The notes: a model not told the origin generated them from the sequence alone. A DNA stretch of 41,891 nucleotides from an uncultured Marvinbryantia sp. (GCA_934394985.1 CAKRRF010000021.1:1-41891), one strand, 5' to 3'; shown: positions 26,350 to 34,626, counted from the first letter of the stretch. A program made the numbers and translations.

Positions 26350-27153
26350 ATGGCACTGAACGAATACGAAATCAAAAAAATGATCTGTGATGTAGGTAAA
26401 AGAATTTATGACCGCAACATGGTAGCTGCAAACGATGGTAATATCTCTGTAAAACTGAATGACAACGAATTTTTATGTACACCAACAGGCGTTTCAAAAG
26501 GATTTATGACTCCTGAATTCATCTGTAAAGTAGATGCACAGGGTAATGTTATTCAGGCAAACAAAGGATTTAAACCATCATCAGAAATCAAGATGCATAT
26601 GAGAGTATATGCAAAAAGACCTGATGTAGGGGCAGTAGTTCATGCACATCCTACATTTGCAACAAGCTTTGCAATTGCCGGTATTCCTCTGACACAGCCG
26701 ATCATGCCGGAAGCAGTTATCGCATTGGGATGCGTTCCGATTGCTCCTTACGGAACACCTTCTACAATGGAAATCCCGGATGCAGTAGAACCATACTTAG
26801 AGCACTTTGATGCAGTATTATTAGAGAGCCACGGTGCATTAACATGGTCTACAGACCTGATGGCTGCATACATGAAAATGGAATCTGTTGAATTTTATGC
26901 TGAGTTATTGTACAAAGCAAAAATGCTTGGCGGACCAAAGGAATTTGATAAAGAACAGATCGCTAAATTATATGAAATCAGAAGAAAGATGGGACTTCCG
27001 GGACGTCATCCGGCAAATCTGTGCCAGAACAAAGGAAAAGAAAACTGCCATAACTGTGGCGGTACATGCAGCAGTTCTGTACCAAAGACTGATGACAACC
27101 AGGAATTAGTAGCAGCTATTACGAAAAAAGTATTAGAATCATTAGGCAAATAA
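26350..27153 (+). CDS. fucA: L-fuculose-1-phosphate aldolase with C-terminal encapsulation peptide
   Basis: A class II (zinc) aldolase that cleaves L-fuculose-1-phosphate (often rhamnulose-1-phosphate too) to dihydroxyacetone phosphate and L-lactaldehyde. The expected active-site residues are present: E79 (SSEIKMHMR), H98 and H100 (VHAHPTFA) and H161 (ESHGAL), each six positions later than in the 215-aa E. coli enzyme. At 267 aa it carries about 50 extra residues: a Cys-rich linker (CQNKGKENCHNCGGTC) and a terminal amphipathic helix (NQELVAAITKKVLESLGK) of the kind that targets enzymes to BMC lumens. It is the first gene of the BMC operon, with AAAGGAG upstream. Producing lactaldehyde inside or at the shell would contain this toxic aldehyde. 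Confidence 0.95.
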   Translation: MALNEYEIKKMICDVGKRIYDRNMVAANDGNISVKLNDNEFLCTPTGVSKGFMTPEFICKVDAQGNVIQANKGFKPSSEIKMHMRVYAKRPDVGAVVHAHPTFATSFAIAGIPLTQPIMPEAVIALGCVPIAPYGTPSTMEIPDAVEPYLEHFDAVLLESHGALTWSTDLMAAYMKMESVEFYAELLYKAKMLGGPKEFDKEQIAKLYEIRRKMGLPGRHPANLCQNKGKENCHNCGGTCSSSVPKTDDNQELVAAITKKVLESLGK

Positions 27154-27157
27154 TCAT

Positions 27158-27637
27158 ATGAACAAAAAAAATCTGGAAACAATCGTTAACAATATTGTCG
27201 GCGACGCCATCGTAAAAGAGGTTATGTCTTTAAAACTGGCAGTGAAGTTAATAGAAGCAGTAGAGGAAAAGGCGACAGAAATGGGACTGGCTGTTGTGAT
27301 AGCAGTATCCGATGCATCAGGCAGACCCATGGCTGTACATTGTATGGATGGCGCCTATCATGGAAGCTTTGATGTGGCGGTGAATAAAACATATACTTCT
27401 ACGGCGTTTCAGATGTCGACAGCAAAATTATCCAGACTTTGTCAGCCGGGACAGGATCTTTACGGATTACAGTTCAGCAATGATGGCAAAGTAATGATAT
27501 TGGGAGGCGGAGAACCATTGATGGTTGGTAAAACCATGATAGGCGCCCTGGGAGTATCAGGAGGCAGTGCCTCTGAAGATTCAGACCTGGCAGCTTATGG
27601 GGTATCCGCATTGAAGGAGGTAATAAAGTGTCTGTAG
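27158..27637 (+). CDS. GlcG/HbpS-family protein, probable BMC cargo
   Basis: A 159-aa protein of the GlcG/HbpS/PduO C-terminal-like family (Pfam Haem_degrading), seen from LAVVIAVSDASGRPMAVHCMDGA and the C-terminal GKTMIGALGVSGGSASEDSDLAAYGVSAL. Some relatives bind haem, cobalamin or related ligands; the enzyme role is unclear. The start at 27158, 4 nt after the aldolase stop, gives an N-terminal amphipathic stretch (KNLETIVNNIVGDAIVKEVM) that resembles the encapsulation peptides of neighbouring enzymes. An alternative ATG at 27223 would remove it but has its GAGG too close. Its end overlaps the next gene by 10 nt. It may protect an oxygen-sensitive cofactor, but this is speculation. Confidence 0.85.
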   Translation: MNKKNLETIVNNIVGDAIVKEVMSLKLAVKLIEAVEEKATEMGLAVVIAVSDASGRPMAVHCMDGAYHGSFDVAVNKTYTSTAFQMSTAKLSRLCQPGQDLYGLQFSNDGKVMILGGGEPLMVGKTMIGALGVSGGSASEDSDLAAYGVSALKEVIKCL

Positions 27638-29019
27638 ATGAACGTATGGTACATGACATCGTACAGAAAGTCGTGGCAAATATGCAGATTTCCGGAGCTG
27701 TTTCCGGTATGCATGGCGTGTTTAAGGACATGAACGAAGCAATCAATGCTTCCATTGAAGCACAGAAAAAAGTGTGCACCATGACTTTGGATCAGAGAGA
27801 ACAGATTATTTCTAATATTCGTAAAAAAACTCATGAAAATGCTGAGATCTTAGCGAACATGGGTGTGAACGAAACAGGAATGGGTAATGTGGGAGATAAA
27901 ATTCTCAAACATCACCTTACAGCTGATAAAGTACCAGGAACAGAAGATATCACCACCACAGCATGGTCAGGTGATAGAGGACTTACTTTAGTAGAAATGG
28001 GACCTTTCGGAGTGATCGGAGCCATTACACCGGCAACAAATCCATCCGAAACAGTTGTATGTAACTGCATTGGCATGCTTGCAGGTGGAAATACAGTAGT
28101 ATTTAACCCACATCCAAATGCCAAGAAAACAACAATTTATACGATCAACATGATCAATGAAGCTTCTCTGGAAGCAGGCGGACCGGACAACATAGCAGTA
28201 ACTGTTGAAGTTCCGACTCTTGATACAAGTGCAATCATGATGAAACACCCGGCGATTCACCTGCTGGTAGCAACAGGCGGGCCTGGAGTCGTAACAGCAG
28301 TACTTTCATCAGGAAAGAGAGCAATCGGTGCCGGTGCAGGTAATCCACCTGTATTGGTAGATGAAACAGCAGATATCAGAAAGGCAGCACAGGACATTGT
28401 AAACGGATGTACCTTTGATAACAACCTTCCTTGTATCGCAGAAAAAGAAATCGTTGCAGTAGACAGCATTGCAGATGAATTGATGAACTACATGATTTCT
28501 GAAAACGGCTGCTATCTGGCAAGTAAAGAAATTCAGGATAAGTTAGTACAGACAGTATTCACACCTAAGGGAGCATTAAACAGAAAATGTGTCGGAAGAA
28601 GCGCACAGACACTGTTGGCTATGGTAGGTGTAAACGTAGGACCGGAAGTTCGCTGTATCGTATTTGAAGGACAGAAAGAACATCCATTGATTGCAGAAGA
28701 ACTGATGATGCCGATTTTGGGTATGGTTCGTGTCGGATCCTTTGAAGAAGGCGTGGAAACAGCAGTATGGTTAGAGCATGGCAATCGTCATTCCGCTCAT
28801 ATCCATTCTAAAAATGTGGATCACATTACTACATATGCAAAAGCATTGGATACAGCTATCTTAGTGAAAAACGGACCAAGCTATGCAGCATTGGGATTTG
28901 GCGGAGAAGGTTATTGTACATTTACCATCGCTTCCAGAACCGGAGAAGGTTTAACAGCTGCACACAGCTTTACAAAGAGCAGACGTTGTACAATGTCTGA
29001 CAGTCTTTGCATCAGATAA
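27628..29019 (+). CDS. pduP: CoA-acylating propionaldehyde dehydrogenase (PduP-like)
   Basis: It converts propionaldehyde, NAD+ and CoA to propionyl-CoA and NADH in the BMC lumen. The 463-aa protein has the aldehyde dehydrogenase fold with catalytic Cys269 in NNLPCIAEKE, the nucleotide segment VATGGPGVVTAVL and the PduP/EutE motif GAGAGNPPVLVDETADI. It starts with GTG 27628, set by AAGGAGG (27614-27620) 7 nt upstream. The N-terminal VDERMVHDIVQKVVANM is a typical encapsulation helix followed by a short linker. It overlaps the GlcG-like gene and precedes the alcohol dehydrogenase by 18 nt, an arrangement suited to NADH recycling between the two. Confidence 0.96.
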   Translation: MSVDERMVHDIVQKVVANMQISGAVSGMHGVFKDMNEAINASIEAQKKVCTMTLDQREQIISNIRKKTHENAEILANMGVNETGMGNVGDKILKHHLTADKVPGTEDITTTAWSGDRGLTLVEMGPFGVIGAITPATNPSETVVCNCIGMLAGGNTVVFNPHPNAKKTTIYTINMINEASLEAGGPDNIAVTVEVPTLDTSAIMMKHPAIHLLVATGGPGVVTAVLSSGKRAIGAGAGNPPVLVDETADIRKAAQDIVNGCTFDNNLPCIAEKEIVAVDSIADELMNYMISENGCYLASKEIQDKLVQTVFTPKGALNRKCVGRSAQTLLAMVGVNVGPEVRCIVFEGQKEHPLIAEELMMPILGMVRVGSFEEGVETAVWLEHGNRHSAHIHSKNVDHITTYAKALDTAILVKNGPSYAALGFGGEGYCTFTIASRTGEGLTAAHSFTKSRRCTMSDSLCIR

Positions 29020-29037
29020 GAGAAGGAGATAATAAAA

Positions 29038-30249
29038 ATGGCAGTAAAAGAGCAGGATGTTGAATTAATCGTAAGACAGATCCTGGATCAGATGGCTAGC
29101 GGCGCTGTAAGTGCACCTGCAGCAGCTAAGGCATCCGAAACCGGAATTCCTTCTACCGCACATGTGGCTATGCTTACAGAGTTAGAGAAATTCGAAGTGA
29201 AAGAATTTCCAATGCCAGAAGTCGGGGATGATGATATCCTTGTTAAAGTAGAAGGTTGTGGCGTTTGTGGTACAGATGCTCACGAATTTAAAAGAGATCC
29301 GTTTGACCTGATCCCGGTTGCACTGGGACATGAAGGAACCGGCGAGATCGTTAAAATGGGTAAAAACGTTAAGAAAGACTCAGCAGGAAAAGATCTGAAG
29401 CTTGGTGATAAAGTTGTTACCTGTATGATTTTTAAGGATAACCCTGATATTACCATGTATGATCTGAACAAACAGAACGTAGGAGGAGCTGATGTATACG
29501 GCTTACTTCCGGATGATGACATTCATTTAAACGGATGGTTCTCTGATTATATTTTGATACGTGGTGGTTCTACTGTATTCAATGTAAGCGACTTAGACTT
29601 AGACTCCAGAATTCTGATTGAGCCTTGTGCAGTATTGGTACATGCAGTGGAAAGAGCAAAAACAACAGGAATTCTTCGTTTTAACAGCCGTGTAGTTGTT
29701 CAGGGATGCGGACCAATCGGTCTGATCTGTATCGCAGTTCTGCGTACAATGGGTATTGAAAATATCACAGCGGTAGATGGCAACCAGGCAAGACTTGATT
29801 TTGCTATGAGAATGGGTGCGACAAAGACAGTAAACTTTATGGATCATAAGGGAATTGAGGCATTAACAAAAGCAGTAGAAGATTCCTTTGACGGACATCT
29901 GGCAGATTTCGCATTCCAGTGTACAGGAAATCCAAAAGCGCATGCTAACATTTACAAATTCATCCGTAACGGCGGAGGACTTTGTGAATTAGGTTTCTTC
30001 ATCAATGGTGGAGATGCACAGATCAATCCACACTTTGACTTATGCTCAAAGGAGATTACTTTAGTAGGATCCTGGGTATATACTTTGAGAGATTATGCAA
30101 CCACATTCGATTTCTTAAAGAGAGCAAAAGGCATCGGACTTCCAATGGCAGACTTAATTACTGATAAATATCCATTAGAAGAAATTAACGAAGCATTAAA
30201 GAAGAACCTGGAAATGACTGGACTTAAAATTGCGGTTGTCAATAAATAA
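29038..30249 (+). CDS. Zinc-type alcohol dehydrogenase with encapsulation peptide
   Basis: A 403-aa medium-chain dehydrogenase. Catalytic zinc ligands are visible (Cys77 in GVCGTD, His98-Glu99 in GHEGTGE), as is the nucleotide-binding loop GCGPIGLICIAVL. The first 20 residues (KEQDVELIVRQILDQMAS) are an encapsulation helix joined by an Ala-rich linker, so the enzyme should be in the BMC lumen. It would reduce propionaldehyde to 1-propanol and regenerate NAD+ for PduP, and might also reduce lactaldehyde, because no separate lactaldehyde reductase is encoded here. The lobe that usually carries four cysteines for a structural zinc has only one Cys (VVTCMIFKDNPD), so structural zinc is probably absent. 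Confidence 0.92.
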   Translation: MAVKEQDVELIVRQILDQMASGAVSAPAAAKASETGIPSTAHVAMLTELEKFEVKEFPMPEVGDDDILVKVEGCGVCGTDAHEFKRDPFDLIPVALGHEGTGEIVKMGKNVKKDSAGKDLKLGDKVVTCMIFKDNPDITMYDLNKQNVGGADVYGLLPDDDIHLNGWFSDYILIRGGSTVFNVSDLDLDSRILIEPCAVLVHAVERAKTTGILRFNSRVVVQGCGPIGLICIAVLRTMGIENITAVDGNQARLDFAMRMGATKTVNFMDHKGIEALTKAVEDSFDGHLADFAFQCTGNPKAHANIYKFIRNGGGLCELGFFINGGDAQINPHFDLCSKEITLVGSWVYTLRDYATTFDFLKRAKGIGLPMADLITDKYPLEEINEALKKNLEMTGLKIAVVNK

Positions 30250-30271
30250 GGGTATTCGGAAAGGATAGATC

Positions 30272-30610
30272 ATGGAAAATCTGACAACACGTGACAATCA
30301 GGAAGCGGTAGGTTTGTTAGAAGTATTTGGGCTTGTGTGTGCTTTTCTTGCAGCAGATGCAGGCTGCAAGGCAGCAAATGTACATCTTCAGGTGTTTGAC
30401 AAGAACAAGCCTGGAAATGCAGATGCCTTACCGGTACCACTTTTGGTCACTGTCAAATTCAGAGGCAGTATCGCCGATGTGGAAGAGGCAATGCGTGCTG
30501 CGGAAGCAGTAGCAGAGGCTCATACGGGTATCGTATCCAAACATATTATTCCAAGACCTACAGCGGACACAGAGAAAATGTTGACGGTCAGCGCACTTGA
30601 TAAAGATTAA
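30272..30610 (+). CDS. BMC-H shell protein with extended loop
   Basis: A 112-aa protein with one BMC domain (Pfam BMC): EAVGLLEVFGLVCAFLAADAGCKAANV at the start and VSKHIIPRPTADTEKML at the end. Relative to the PduA-like paralogues downstream it has about 8 N-terminal residues more and an insertion with FDKNKPGNADALPVPL before the strand that lines the pore. The usual KIGSG pore loop is absent. It should form hexameric shell tiles with a different pore. It is the first of the four BMC-H genes, 22 nt after the alcohol dehydrogenase, with GGAAAGGA upstream. Confidence 0.93.
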   Translation: MENLTTRDNQEAVGLLEVFGLVCAFLAADAGCKAANVHLQVFDKNKPGNADALPVPLLVTVKFRGSIADVEEAMRAAEAVAEAHTGIVSKHIIPRPTADTEKMLTVSALDKD

Positions 30611-30660
30611 TTATTATTTTATATTATAGGTAAGACAAGATCTTAAGGAGGATTATTATA

Positions 30661-30942
30661 ATGGCACAGGAAGCATTAGGTATGATTGAAACAAGAGGAC
30701 TTACAGCAGCAATCGAAGCAGCAGATGCAATGACAAAAGCAGCTGAGGTAGCATTAGTTGGAACAGAAAAAATTGGTTCCGGATTAGTAACCGTCATGGT
30801 ACGTGGAGATGTAGGAGCTGTAAAAGCAGCAGTAGAAGCTGGAACTTCAGCTGCAAGCAGACTTGGAGAATTAGTTGCTACACATGTAATTCCAAGACCA
30901 CATAGCGATGTTGAAAAAATTCTTCCAAAATTCAAAGGCTAA
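30661..30942 (+). CDS. BMC-H shell protein, PduA/PduJ type
   Basis: A 93-aa canonical single-domain hexameric shell protein, [14 protein letters not shown] start, pore loop EKIGSGL and C-terminal [22 protein letters not shown] precedes ATG. About 84% of residues match the BMC-H at 31387 when I align them by eye, so the two are recent tandem paralogues separated by a different shell gene. The KIGSG pore resembles that of PduA, which admits propanediol. These two are likely the main facet proteins. Confidence 0.96.
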   Translation: MAQEALGMIETRGLTAAIEAADAMTKAAEVALVGTEKIGSGLVTVMVRGDVGAVKAAVEAGTSAASRLGELVATHVIPRPHSDVEKILPKFKG

Positions 30943-30956
30943 GAAATAAGAACAGG

Positions 30957-30986
30957 CTGTCTGGCAGCGCAGAAGCTGCCGGACAG
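30957..30986 (+). other. Intercistronic hairpin between shell genes
   Basis: A 12-bp stem, CTGTCTGGCAGC (30957-30968) with GCTGCCGGACAG (30975-30986), has one G-U pair and a 6-nt loop. No T run follows. It is more likely an mRNA stability or processing element than a terminator. Confidence 0.75.
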
Positions 30987-31003
30987 GTTAAAGGAGAATC
31001 GAC

Positions 31004-31360
31004 ATGGGTAATGCATATGGATTCATGGAGATCACGGGTGTTGTAGCTGCAACAGATGCGCTTGACATCATGTGCAAAGCGGCAGATGTATCACTGGCAA
31101 CCTGGGAACGGAAACTGGGTGGAAGACTGGTTACATTGGTAATTGAAGGAGAAGTGGAGGCTGTAAGACAGTCAATTGAGGCTGCGAGTGCGAACGCAAT
31201 AAAGAAGCCGGTATCCGTTGGGATACTCCCGAATCCACACCCTGAAATTGTAAAGATGGTTGAATTATCAGCCAGCCGCTTTAAAGGCAAACCGGAACCT
31301 TCGTCTGACCCTAAAATGCTCGGACAGGATCCACCGGATTTTATCCCTGAAGACAAATAA
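31004..31360 (+). CDS. BMC-H shell protein with C-terminal extension and unusual pore
   Basis: A 118-aa single BMC-domain protein ([21 protein letters not shown] start; [15 protein letters not shown] end of the domain). The pore-region motif is [11 protein letters not shown] instead of EKIGSGL, placing a bulky basic Arg near the pore. After the domain there is a 25-residue polar, proline-rich tail ([18 protein letters not shown]) of unknown role. It may be a minor tile or one specialised for charged metabolites or electron-carrier access. AAAGGAG precedes ATG. Confidence 0.92.
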   Translation: MGNAYGFMEITGVVAATDALDIMCKAADVSLATWERKLGGRLVTLVIEGEVEAVRQSIEAASANAIKKPVSVGILPNPHPEIVKMVELSASRFKGKPEPSSDPKMLGQDPPDFIPEDK

Positions 31361-31386
31361 AAATGAGAAAACAGGAGGACGTAATT

Positions 31387-31665
31387 ATGGCATTAGAAGC
31401 ATTAGGAATGGTTGAAACCAGAGGCTTAGTAGCAGCAATCGAAGCAGCAGATGCAATGTGTAAAGCAGCAAACGTTACATTAGTTGGAACAGAGAAAATC
31501 GGTTCCGGATTAGTAACTGTTATGGTACGTGGAGACGTAGGTGCTGTAAAATCAGCAGTAGAAGCCGGTGCAAGCAGTGCAGGTACTTTAGGTGAATTAG
31601 TTGCTACACACGTAATCCCAAGACCACACGGTGATGTGGAGATGATTTTACCAACAGTTAAATAG
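31387..31665 (+). CDS. BMC-H shell protein, PduA/PduJ type
   Basis: A 92-aa paralogue of the protein encoded at 30661 (15 differences in 92 aligned positions by eye), with the same EKIGSGL pore and [15 protein letters not shown] end. ATG 31387 is used because CAGGAGG lies about 8 nt upstream; an in-frame ATG at 31363 would add eight residues and lies only 2 nt after the preceding stop without a ribosome site. Confidence 0.96.
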   Translation: MALEALGMVETRGLVAAIEAADAMCKAANVTLVGTEKIGSGLVTVMVRGDVGAVKSAVEAGASSAGTLGELVATHVIPRPHGDVEMILPTVK

Positions 31666-31679
31666 TAATATTTTATATG

Positions 31680-31708
31680 CACACAGTCAGGAATATTCTG
31701 ACTGTGTG
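31680..31708 (+). other. Intercistronic hairpin after the last PduA-type gene
   Basis: A perfect 11-bp stem, CACACAGTCAG (31680-31690) with CTGACTGTGTG (31698-31708), has a 7-nt loop. The sequence after it is not T-rich, so transcription should continue into pduL. It may stabilise the 3' end of the shell gene mRNA. Confidence 0.75.
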
Positions 31709-31735
31709 ACTATTACATAAGGGATGGTGTGAATC

Positions 31736-32383
31736 TTGAATTCTTATAATAATGTAGAAGAAATTACCAGAATGGTATTACAGGCAATGGAAAATACCAA
31801 TTCAAACAAACCGGCTGTAAAAGTACCGGTAGGAATATCTGCAAGACACATCCATTTGACCCAGGAAGATGTAGAAAAATTATTTGGTAAGGGATATCAG
31901 CTTACAAAGAAAAAAGAATTAATGGGTGGTCAGTTCGCATCCAACGAGCAGTGTACAATTGTAGGATTAAAATTGAGAGCAATTGAAAATGTTCGTATCT
32001 TAGGACCTGTAAGAAGTAAATCCCAGGTAGAAATTTCTGCAACGGATGCTCGTACATTAGGAATAAAAGCACCAGTCAGACAGTCTGGCGACCTGGCCGG
32101 ATCTGCTCCGATTGCTTTAGTAGGTCCGAAAGGAGTTATTTATCTTGATGAAGGCTGTATTGTAGCTGCAAGACATATTCATATGTGTCCGGCAGACGCT
32201 GCAGCGGCAGGATTACAGGATAATGATTTTGTTTCTGTACGTGTGGGCAATGAGAGAGGTGTGGTGTTAGATCAGGTAAAGATCCGTGTAGATGAGTCTT
32301 TTACAACGGAGATGCATATCGATACTGATGAGGCGAATGCTTCTCAGGTAAAACAGAACGATTTAGCGACAATCATATTTTAA
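31736..32383 (+). CDS. pduL: Phosphate propanoyltransferase PduL
   Basis: It converts propionyl-CoA and phosphate to propionyl-phosphate and CoA, recycling CoA inside the BMC. The 215-aa protein has the two PduL domains, with zinc-ligand histidines in SARHIHL (about residue 36-42) and AARHIHMCPADA (about 143-154). The N-terminal YNNVEEITRMVLQAMENTNS is an encapsulation helix plus linker. It starts with TTG at 31736, the only start that keeps this peptide; GGGATGG lies about 9 nt upstream. The rare start and modest ribosome site may limit its level. The propionate kinase that would follow is not in the window. Confidence 0.95.
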   Translation: MNSYNNVEEITRMVLQAMENTNSNKPAVKVPVGISARHIHLTQEDVEKLFGKGYQLTKKKELMGGQFASNEQCTIVGLKLRAIENVRILGPVRSKSQVEISATDARTLGIKAPVRQSGDLAGSAPIALVGPKGVIYLDEGCIVAARHIHMCPADAAAAGLQDNDFVSVRVGNERGVVLDQVKIRVDESFTTEMHIDTDEANASQVKQNDLATIIF

Positions 32384-32426
32384 GAAAGCTCAGACTACGG
32401 TTGTAAAGATGTAGCAATCGGCTTTC
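32384..32426 (+). other. Structured intercistronic region before the vertex gene
   Basis: GAAAGC (32384-32389) pairs with GCTTTC (32421-32426) and encloses CTAC/GTAG (32395-32398 with 32411-32414). No T run follows. A weak, possible RNA element. Confidence 0.4.
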
Positions 32427-32453
32427 AATTCATAAATTCAACGGAGCGTTATT

Positions 32454-32723
32454 ATGATAATTGGAAAAGTTGTGGGAAGCTTATTTTCTACGAGAAAAAG
32501 TGAAAAATTAGTTGGCAACAAGTTTATGATTGTTGAACCGGTTGAAGACATGAGAAGTACCGGAAGTCGCCTGGTTGCAATAGATATCATTGGCGCCGGA
32601 ATAGGGGAATACGTATTGGTAGCACAGGGCAGCGCAGCCAGAATCGGATGTGATAAGTCAGATGCACCGATAGATGCAGCTATTGTTGGAATCATTGATG
32701 AAGGACAGGATTGGAGTAAATAA
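32454..32723 (+). CDS. BMC-P vertex protein (EutN/CcmL family)
   Basis: An 89-aa pentameric vertex protein that closes the corners of the polyhedral shell. Family features: MIIGKVVGSLFSTRKSEKLVG at the start with the conserved IGKVVG, the central GSRLVAIDIIGAGIGEYVLVAQGSAAR and the C-terminal DAPIDAAIVGIIDE. A weak GGAG lies upstream. Its stop is followed after 1 nt by the pduS start, so the two are translationally coupled. Confidence 0.95.
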   Translation: MIIGKVVGSLFSTRKSEKLVGNKFMIVEPVEDMRSTGSRLVAIDIIGAGIGEYVLVAQGSAARIGCDKSDAPIDAAIVGIIDEGQDWSK

Positions 32724-32724
32724 T

Positions 32725-34050
32725 ATGCTAATCGATGAACTGAAAAATATTGCAAGAAATAATGGCATAGTGGGAGCCGGCGGTGCCGGCTTCCCAGCCT
32801 ATGCAAAAATGACAGAAAAGGCAGACACAGTCATTTTAAACTGTGTAGAATGTGAGCCATTATTAAAGCTTCACAGACAGTTGCTGGCTACTCATACAGA
32901 AGAGATCATCCAAATGCTGGATGAAGTAAGAGAAAGCTTTGGAGCCAAAGAAGCAGTAATTGGAATTAAAAGTGAATATGTAACTACGATCAAAGCAATA
33001 GAGGAAGTAATTGGAGACTTTCCTAAGGTAAGGATTTGTGCGCTCAGAGCGGCATATCCAATGGGAGATGAAGTAGTTTTGATTTATGAAGCCACCGGAC
33101 GTGTAATCAAACCAGGTGGACTTCCAATAGATGAAAATGTTGTGGTATATAATGTGGAAACCATGTACAATCTGTACAGGGCAGTACATCTTAATATACC
33201 GGTAACAAATAAATTAGTATCCATTGTCGGAGAGATCGATCATCCGCTGACAGTACGTGTTCCTCTGGGAACAACTGTAAAAGAGGCTATTTCTCTTGCA
33301 GGCAAGGTGACGGTAGAGGATCCTGTGTATGTCATGGGAGGACCGATGATGGGGCGTCTGGGAACGGATAATACAGTTATTACCAAGACGACAAATGCGA
33401 TTATTATATTACCGAAAGACCATCATGTGGTTGTAAGAATGAATAAAAATCTGGAGATTGAAAAGCGAAGGGCTTCATCTTCCTGCTGTCAGTGCAGAAC
33501 CTGTACCGACATGTGTTCCAGACATGCATTGGGCCATCCGATCGAGCCACATAAAATTATGAGAGCAGTTGCAAATCATGATATCAGTGACCTGAGTGTT
33601 TTTGTGAATTCCGCATACTGCAGTGGATGTGGAATCTGTGAAAAATATGCATGTCCGCAGGGATTATCTCCAAAGTCCATCATTCAGGAATTTAAAGGTG
33701 CTCTAAGAGGGGCAGGGATTAAAGTGGAAAAAATAGATCCTGCTCCGGTAGCAGAAGACAGAGAATTAAGAAAATTACCGGTTCACAGACTGGCAGCAAG
33801 ACTGGATCTGGCCAGATATGATAAACCGGCTCCGTTTGAAGAGACTACACCTGTTACAAAAAGAGTAAAGATCCCAATGAGCCAGCATATTGGAGCACCT
33901 GCAACACCGGTTGTAAGTGTGGGAGATCAGGTGAAAAAAGGTCAGCTAATCGGAGAACCAAAAGAGGGATTAAGTGTTGCGATTCACTGCTCTATTGATG
34001 GAGTGGTTGAAAAGGTCAGCGACAGAGAAGTAGTTGTAAGAGGAAAGTAA
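32725..34050 (+). CDS. pduS: PduS-like iron-sulfur flavoprotein (RnfC-related)
   Basis: A 441-aa protein related to PduS and RnfC: N-terminal flavin/NADH part with GAGGAGFPAYAKM, then a ferredoxin-like domain with C257xxC260xxxC264 plus C254, and C299xxC302xxC305xxxxC310 (CSGCGICEKYACPQ), enough for two [4Fe-4S] clusters, then a barrel-sandwich end. In B12 systems PduS reduces cobalamin; here the dehydratase is a radical enzyme, so it more likely moves electrons across the shell, perhaps oxidising NADH or supplying reductant for the activase. ATG 32725 lies 1 nt after the vertex-protein stop; a longer frame from 32674 would overlap it and has no ribosome site. Confidence 0.94.
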   Translation: MLIDELKNIARNNGIVGAGGAGFPAYAKMTEKADTVILNCVECEPLLKLHRQLLATHTEEIIQMLDEVRESFGAKEAVIGIKSEYVTTIKAIEEVIGDFPKVRICALRAAYPMGDEVVLIYEATGRVIKPGGLPIDENVVVYNVETMYNLYRAVHLNIPVTNKLVSIVGEIDHPLTVRVPLGTTVKEAISLAGKVTVEDPVYVMGGPMMGRLGTDNTVITKTTNAIIILPKDHHVVVRMNKNLEIEKRRASSSCCQCRTCTDMCSRHALGHPIEPHKIMRAVANHDISDLSVFVNSAYCSGCGICEKYACPQGLSPKSIIQEFKGALRGAGIKVEKIDPAPVAEDRELRKLPVHRLAARLDLARYDKPAPFEETTPVTKRVKIPMSQHIGAPATPVVSVGDQVKKGQLIGEPKEGLSVAIHCSIDGVVEKVSDREVVVRGK

Positions 34051-34077
34051 GATCCATAAAGAGAGAGGAAGAAAATT

Positions 34078-34626
34078 ATGGCCAGAGCAATTGGTATGGT
34101 AGAGTGTACAACAGTATCTACCGGTTTTAAGGCGGCAGATGAGATGGCGAAGGCTGCTGATGTAGAGATTTTACAGGCTGAAGTAACCTGTCCGGGTAAA
34201 TTCGTTATTCTGATAGCTGGGGATCTGAGTGCAGTCAGGGCATCAGTAGATGTGGCAGCAACAAAATATGCTGAAAAAGTAATGGATACTTTTGTATTGG
34301 GAAATCCTCATGATTCTATTTTTCCTGCTATTTACGGTACTGCGCAGCCAGAGAAAATAGAAGCACTGGGTATCCTGGAGACATATGATGTATCTGCATT
34401 AATCGTGGCAGCAGACCTGGCAGCAAAAACAGCGATTGTCGATCTGATTGAATTGCGATTAGCAAAAGGAATGTGTGGAAAGAGTTATATGACGATCACA
34501 GGAAGCGTATCTGCTGTTCAGGCAGCAATTGATCACGCAAAAGCAGAAGCGGGTGACAGAGGAATGTTCCTTGACAGTTCTGTGATTCCACGCCCTTCTG
34601 ACAAACTTATAAAATATATTATGTAA
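34078..34626 (+). CDS. pduT: PduT-like tandem-domain BMC-T shell protein
   Basis: A 182-aa shell protein made of two fused BMC domains (ARAIGMVECTTVSTGFKAADE, then ALGILETYDVSALIVAADLAAK), forming pseudohexameric trimers. Cys38 in TCPGKF matches in position the Cys38 that holds a [4Fe-4S] cluster at the trimer axis of Salmonella PduT. Thus three copies would bind one cluster in the pore. It directly follows pduS (27 nt), which supports an electron path PduS to PduT across the shell. AGAGGAAG lies upstream of ATG. Confidence 0.94.
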   Translation: MARAIGMVECTTVSTGFKAADEMAKAADVEILQAEVTCPGKFVILIAGDLSAVRASVDVAATKYAEKVMDTFVLGNPHDSIFPAIYGTAQPEKIEALGILETYDVSALIVAADLAAKTAIVDLIELRLAKGMCGKSYMTITGSVSAVQAAIDHAKAEAGDRGMFLDSSVIPRPSDKLIKYIM

